Source: Thermomucor indicae-seudaticae
Lineage: Eukaryota; Mucoromycota; Mucoromycetes; Mucorales; Lichtheimiaceae
NCBI GenBank assembly: GCA_000787465.1
Contig: JSYX01000880.1
Span: 1 to 10,674 of the forward strand
Length of the DNA stretch: 10,674 nucleotides
Reading direction: 5' to 3'
The notes under the pieces are model-generated. The model ran no database searches, was not told the origin of the DNA, and was given only the letters and a program-made list of their open reading frames with translations. This document shows positions 6,640-10,674 of the stretch, piece after piece (position 1 is the first letter of the stretch; each line of letters starts with the position of its first letter). A program made the translations under genes and the position numbers.

Positions 6640-7787
6640 ATGCTCTGTATCTCTTTTTCTGTGCGGACGGATATGCTAGTACTGCGAGGAAGGCGAACGG
6701 TTGCACTAGTAGGCAGGATCAGCAACAAACGGTATTCTACTAGGAAGGCCACGATACGCATACCGGACCTTGATCTGGAGACAACGGTTACTGCTGGCAC
6801 GCTAGTAACTGATGTCAATGAAGCAGCCGACATTTGCACCCGGTTTCTGCAAGATCATCGAGGCCAGGTCGTTGTGCTGACGGGTGCAGGTACTACTTAC
6901 CACCTCGTTCATTCACTCTGATAGGATTTTTTTTAACCGGGCAGCTTACTTTAGGCGTTTCGACGGATTCCGGTATTCCGGACTACCGTGGTGAGCAGGG
7001 AACATATGTTCGTAATCCAAAGCACCGACCTATCCTATTTCATGAATTCATGAGTTCCGAAGAATACCGGAAACGGTACTGGGCAAGAGGCTATCTTGGC
7101 TGGTCCCAGATGGCCCAAGCCAAACCGAATCCGACACACTACGCCCTCTCCTGGCTCCTTGGCCATGAATACGTCCAGCATATCATTACCCAAAACGTGG
7201 ATCACTTGCATCATTTCACAAGCGCTGCCCAACAACCAACAAAAGTGACCGAACTTCATGGCTCACTTTATTCTGTCGAATGCATGGACTGCAGAACGGT
7301 CGTGGATCGACCGCGCTATCAACATCGAATTCATGCTCGGAATCCAGATTGGGCCGCCTATCAGAGGCATTTGATCTTGACCGGTGAAAAGCCCAGAACC
7401 AATCCGGACGGTGATGTGGAGTTGCCGAATAACGTGAGTTACGCCGATTTCGATATTCCACCTTGCCACGTCTGTGGCAGCCGTGTCATGAAGCCACAGG
7501 TCGTGTTCTTTGGAGAGAGCGTGAACAAGGACCGTGCAGCATTTGCAGAGTCCTGTGTATCGAACTCACGCGCCTTGCTGGTCATCGGTTCCTCGCTCGC
7601 AACATACTCGTCCTACCGATTAGTACGCTTGGCCAATGACCTTGGGAAACCGATAGGCATCTTAAACAAGGGACCAACCCGTGCGGACTCCCTCGCATCA
7701 TGGAAAGCGAAAGTCTCATGTACACCTGTTATGGAACAAGTTTGCAGACAACTGGACCACCAAAAGACTGTTGTATCCTTCCTCTAA
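6640..7787 (+). CDS. SIRT4: Mitochondrial class II sirtuin, SIRT4 type
   Basis: NAD-dependent sirtuin of the SIRT4 class; family members act in the mitochondrial matrix as ADP-ribosyl transferase, lipoamidase or deacylase. Exons: 6640-6889 and 6955-7787, with a 65-nt GT-AG intron that splits the hallmark GAG/VSTDSGIPDYRG. Length is 360 residues. Other motifs: RYWARGYLGW, TQNVDHLHH, catalytic His in TELHGS, a zinc site formed by CMDC and CHVC about 60 residues apart, KPQVVFFGE, GSSLATYSSYR and ILNKGPTR, all closest to SIRT4 among sirtuins. The N-terminus from the second Met (6673, MLVLRGRRTVALVGR) is Arg-rich without acidic residues, a typical mitochondrial presequence, so 6673 may be the real start (349 residues). 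It is divergent from the Snl1-type gene and convergent with LSG1, 51 bp between stops. No key residue seems missing. Confidence 0.93.
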
Positions 7788-7838
7788 TAGACACATTGTA
7801 CTGTACACCGCGTTTTTTTATTTTCATTAATTACTTAA

Positions 7839-10177
7839 TCAGTAGCCTGCACCGCTTCTCACTTTGACATGCTTTTTGCCCTTCTTGTGTTTCTTTCCGT
7901 CCAGAAGGCCAGACGCAGCTGCATTGGCCTGAACCATCGCTAACCGCTCCCTTCGGCCTTGAGGTATGGGAGTACCATCATCCGCAAGCATTCGCTGGTG
8001 CGGGTACAGCGTGACTCTGGTAAATCCTCCTCCTCGTATCGCATTCGCAGCCTTGCCGCGCACACTGGGCCCTGCCATGTGCCGACTAAAGAATGCTTCA
8101 TCCACGGCTTCTGTCTTTGAACCTCCTCCTCCTGCTGCTGGTGGCGCAACGTAATTCAGAGCGTTGGCTGGTACACGTGTACTAGGTGCCATCTTTTTTT
8201 GCGTTCGCAATGCAGCCTCATGGTGTTCCTTGTTAAACTCTGTTGGATCATGGCCTGGAGGTGGATGACAGAATAGTAATTTTCCCTGTAATGTATAGAA
8301 TTTTTTTAGATTTACTTTTTGATATATTTTGTTTGTTGAGACTTACGTTCACATAGTCTTTCAGGATATATCTCGCCGCTCGTGCTTCATCCGGATTGCC
8401 CTGACTCGATCGGAAGAACCCTCTTGCAACTAAAAACGGCGCCAATAAGCAAATGAATCGACACGTATATCCATGCCGAAATAATAACTCACTCGCATAA
8501 GTGGAGCAAAGTTCTGAACTTGTAGGGATACCGGTCCCACCGTCTTCTTTGGGCTGTGTTCGTATCCGAATACCATACGTCGCTTCCAGTACGCTCTGAG
8601 GTATCCGCTGAGCAACCAGTGTGGTAGGACCCGTATGCTCGCGTAATTGGTCAATCGGTAGCACACCGTTGCACACTTGATCGGCTTTGGTAGTCGAAAA
8701 GGTGGGGAAAACAAGACCAGGGCAGTCGCAAAGAACAAGTTTCGGTGTTAAATGGATCGTTTGGAAATGCTTGGTTTTACCCGGCGTAGACGAAACAGAG
8801 ACTCGTTTTTCGCCAATCAAGGCGTTGATCGTGCTGGATTTGCCGACATTGGGGTAGCCTACTAGACCGATCACGACCTTGGGCTCTTCCTCTTCTTCCC
8901 CTATGTGAAACCGTGTATGAATAACCCCATGCCATGCATCATCATCCCCAGATCATACCATCGACTATCTTCGGCGTTTCAGCAATCAATAAGTCGAGAA
9001 GATCCGTTGTTGTACGTATACGTATACGATCGTCTTGGTCGTTCTCTTTTGTCTCCGAGTATAGCTGTGTTTCTGCTAATTTGTCTGCAATATCGTCTGC
9101 TGCATTATCCTGCTCGACTTTATTTTCGTCGTTGGCATTCTGTTGTTCCTCGCCCTCAGACTCGGACTCGTCTTCTAGTTCCTCATCTTCAAGGTGCAAG
9201 TCTTTTTCTATTGACTCTTTATATTCCTTCTCTTGTTGTCGAAGACGTTCCTCCTCTTGTTGTTTGGCTGCCAGAGTAGCCGAAAAGAATGTGTACCGGA
9301 TATCTTTTGAATCAAAATAGTCAGCCCACGCTTTTCTCTGTCGCTCTGTCAAGAAATCTGCCTTGTTAATAAGCAACAGATTCTTTTTGCGCGGATCCAC
9401 TTCTTGGACGTATTTCTCCAGATCGGCGCTTCGGAAAAGAAGAGGGTTTCGGGCATCCACGATCTGTACCACCAGTTGAGACCGCTCAATCACTCGCCAC
9501 AGCTGCCGCCACACTTCCAGATTCTTTTCAAACGGTGTCAACAGCAACCCTTCATCTTCTTCTAACCTACATCGCATTGGAGACAAAATTTTGAATGACA
9601 AGGCCGTTTGAAAACTTACTGCGCCATACTACGACGCCAGTTCAAGAAGCTCTCTCGCTCGTTACGCTGGACCTGTTCGGCCGTCATCGATTTATCCCAT
9701 TTCGGTCGTCGGGGAACAGTCAATTTCTCCTTGTTCAATTCATGCTTTGCTGCCACTGCCTTTTCCTCTTGTTCCGATAACAGGAACGGATTCTGATAGT
9801 TGCTCTGGATCACCTTGACGTTCAGCCGTTCTATCCGCAACTCGCCGTTAGCGCAGCACTATGAAGAAGGTTTAAAACGACTGACAAACCTGCCGTGAAT
9901 TCTGTGCCCGCCAGCTCGGCAGTACTCAGGAACGCTTCTAGATCGTTTTCCTGCGTTATACTCTGCATTTTCACCCATTTCGGTTCCTCTATGTCTGTTG
10001 TGTGCTTGATTAAAACCATAATGAGCTTTTTTACATTCTTCCTCGAGCTTGATTGAGTGCGGTTTTTACCAATTTTCCTTCATCGACGCCAAACCTTCGG
10101 CGTCCCTGGAACCGTGAGCGAATCACGGCTCGACCCAAACTGCTGTCGCCTGATTTATTCTTTCCCTTGGGCCCCAT
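7839..10177 (-). CDS. LSG1: Large subunit GTPase Lsg1, seven exons
   Basis: Lsg1 is a cytoplasmic, circularly permuted GTPase (YlqF/YawG group) that releases the export adaptor Nmd3 from late pre-60S ribosomes. Exons: 10177-10070, 10004-9890, 9830-9620, 9566-8959, 8900-8493, 8429-8347 and 8285-7839; all phases agree and give 659 residues (yeast 640, human about 658). Order of motifs: DARNP (182-186), G4 NKAD (212-215), an acidic low-complexity insert after the AAKQQEEERLRQQ helix, G1 GYPNVGKSS (362-370), switch I region VSSTPGKTKHFQT, G3 DCPG (406-409), then RYILKDYVNGKLLFCHPPPG and a basic Lys/His/Gly-rich tail. G4 before G1 is the circular permutation. Start ATG is followed by GPKGKNKSG and GRAVIRSRF, as in the family. 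The first intron uses acceptor AAG; the others have ordinary ends. Confidence 0.95.
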
Positions 10178-10310
10178 GTCTGGAAATTTACAAAGAAAAG
10201 AGGATAACTTTTATGCTGCTAACTAAGAAATAAGCCACTTGACCGATCAAGGAAATTTCGGAAATCCCAGCGTTTGCCTTATGCAGCATGACAGATGTTG
10301 ACTGCCCTCT
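10178..10310 (-). promoter_or_regulatory. Upstream region of LSG1
   Basis: About 133 bp separate the LSG1 start from the stop codon of the probable gene at the right edge, which is on the same strand. It should hold the LSG1 promoter and leader. No clear TATA box is seen. A TTTCCAG just before the ATG looks like a splice acceptor, so a leader intron is possible but no donor could be chosen. Confidence 0.35.
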
Positions 10311-10674
10311 TCAATTAGCGGGACCCTGCACGCACCAAATTTCGGTGATGGAGGATTCGTGTACCTGGGTAATAGGGGTATCAGTTTCACTGGTGGGCTG
10401 CACTGATTGTTGATACTGAAATCCCTTCATATATCCAGCAAGCAATCTTTTTGGAAAGTAGAACTTTTTTCGGGCAGCGTTACGCGATTCTCGCGCGTAT
10501 TAGTTCCAGGATAAAGATACGTTCTGAACGCGAACTGGTAATATGTAAAAGCGCGCCAACGTTCAGTGCGCAAGTCGGTTTTGCGAACAGTCTAGTTTGC
10601 CTGACTTCGTAACACTGAAGGTAACGGAAACAAGCTCTTTACCCTTGCGGACCTTGCTCAGATCGACATACTCC
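10311..10674 (-). CDS. Possible 3' end of an unrecognised gene, truncated by the window edge
   Basis: On the - strand a stop-free frame from 10499 to the TGA at 10311 reads like protein: KKFYFPKRLLAGYMKGF, then a Ser/Thr/Gln-rich tail ending EIWCVQGPAN. It is preceded by a TAA, so it needs an upstream exon. One frame-consistent model joins an edge exon (10674-10643, EYVDLSKVRK) through a 153-nt intron with donor GTAAAG, branch-like ACTAAT and a non-standard GAG acceptor at 10490. Two other - strand frames and one + strand frame are also open for 50-78 codons here, so the exon structure is unresolved. I do not recognise the family. It would be a same-strand neighbour of LSG1, 133 bp upstream. 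Confidence 0.38.

Noticed and set aside
6450..6839. 129-codon - strand frame as a longer N-terminus for the Snl1-type gene
   Set aside because: It is in the same frame as the BAG exon only if the acceptor at 6522 is used, and its start would lie inside the sirtuin's first exon. The short ATG exon at 6601 is simpler.
10285..10413. 42-codon + strand frame starting MTDVDC
   Set aside because: It is short, Cys-rich and antisense to the more protein-like - strand frame; a possible intron continuation was found but has no recognisable product.

Overview
The window looks like a compact nuclear segment from a fungus, most likely an early-diverging lineage such as Mucoromycota. That assignment is inference. 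It rests on many short introns (53-75 nt, with one probable 143-nt intron), very small intergenic gaps, fungal-type Rab11, Lsg1, Psp1 and Snl1 homologues, and two families (MERIT40 and a SIRT4-type sirtuin) better known from animals. I see no prokaryotic, viral, transposon, CRISPR, tRNA or rRNA signal.

Layout from left to right: (1) a six-exon Rab11/Ypt3-type GTPase on the + strand (418-1421); (2) a coiled-coil protein on the + strand (about 1475-2626) with a duplicated TQT motif that resembles dynein light chain (LC8) binding sites; (3) a six-exon MERIT40/BABAM1 homologue on the - strand (2709-3784), in a stretch where no single long frame reveals it; (4) a PSP1 C-terminal-domain protein on the - strand (3848-5576) with five exons, including a 9-nt first exon; (5) a small membrane-anchored BAG-domain protein of Snl1 type on the - strand (6074-6601); (6) a mitochondrial class II sirtuin of SIRT4 type on the + strand (6640-7787), divergent from gene 5; (7) the ribosome-biogenesis GTPase Lsg1 on the - strand (7839-10177), seven exons, convergent with the sirtuin; (8) the probable 3' end of an unrecognised gene on the - strand running off the right edge.

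The genes are housekeeping in character: membrane traffic (Rab11), 60S subunit export and maturation (Lsg1), Hsp70 exchange at a membrane (Snl1 type), mitochondrial metabolism (SIRT4 type) and BRISC-type deubiquitination (MERIT40). They do not form a functional cluster. The notable points are at gene-structure level: two GC-AG introns with the donor GCAAGT, three AAG acceptors, a cluster of in-frame tandem acceptors, a probable micro-exon start, and divergent start codons only 38 bp apart. Exon models were built by hand from splice consensus, reading frame and remembered family motifs; no transcript or alignment was available.
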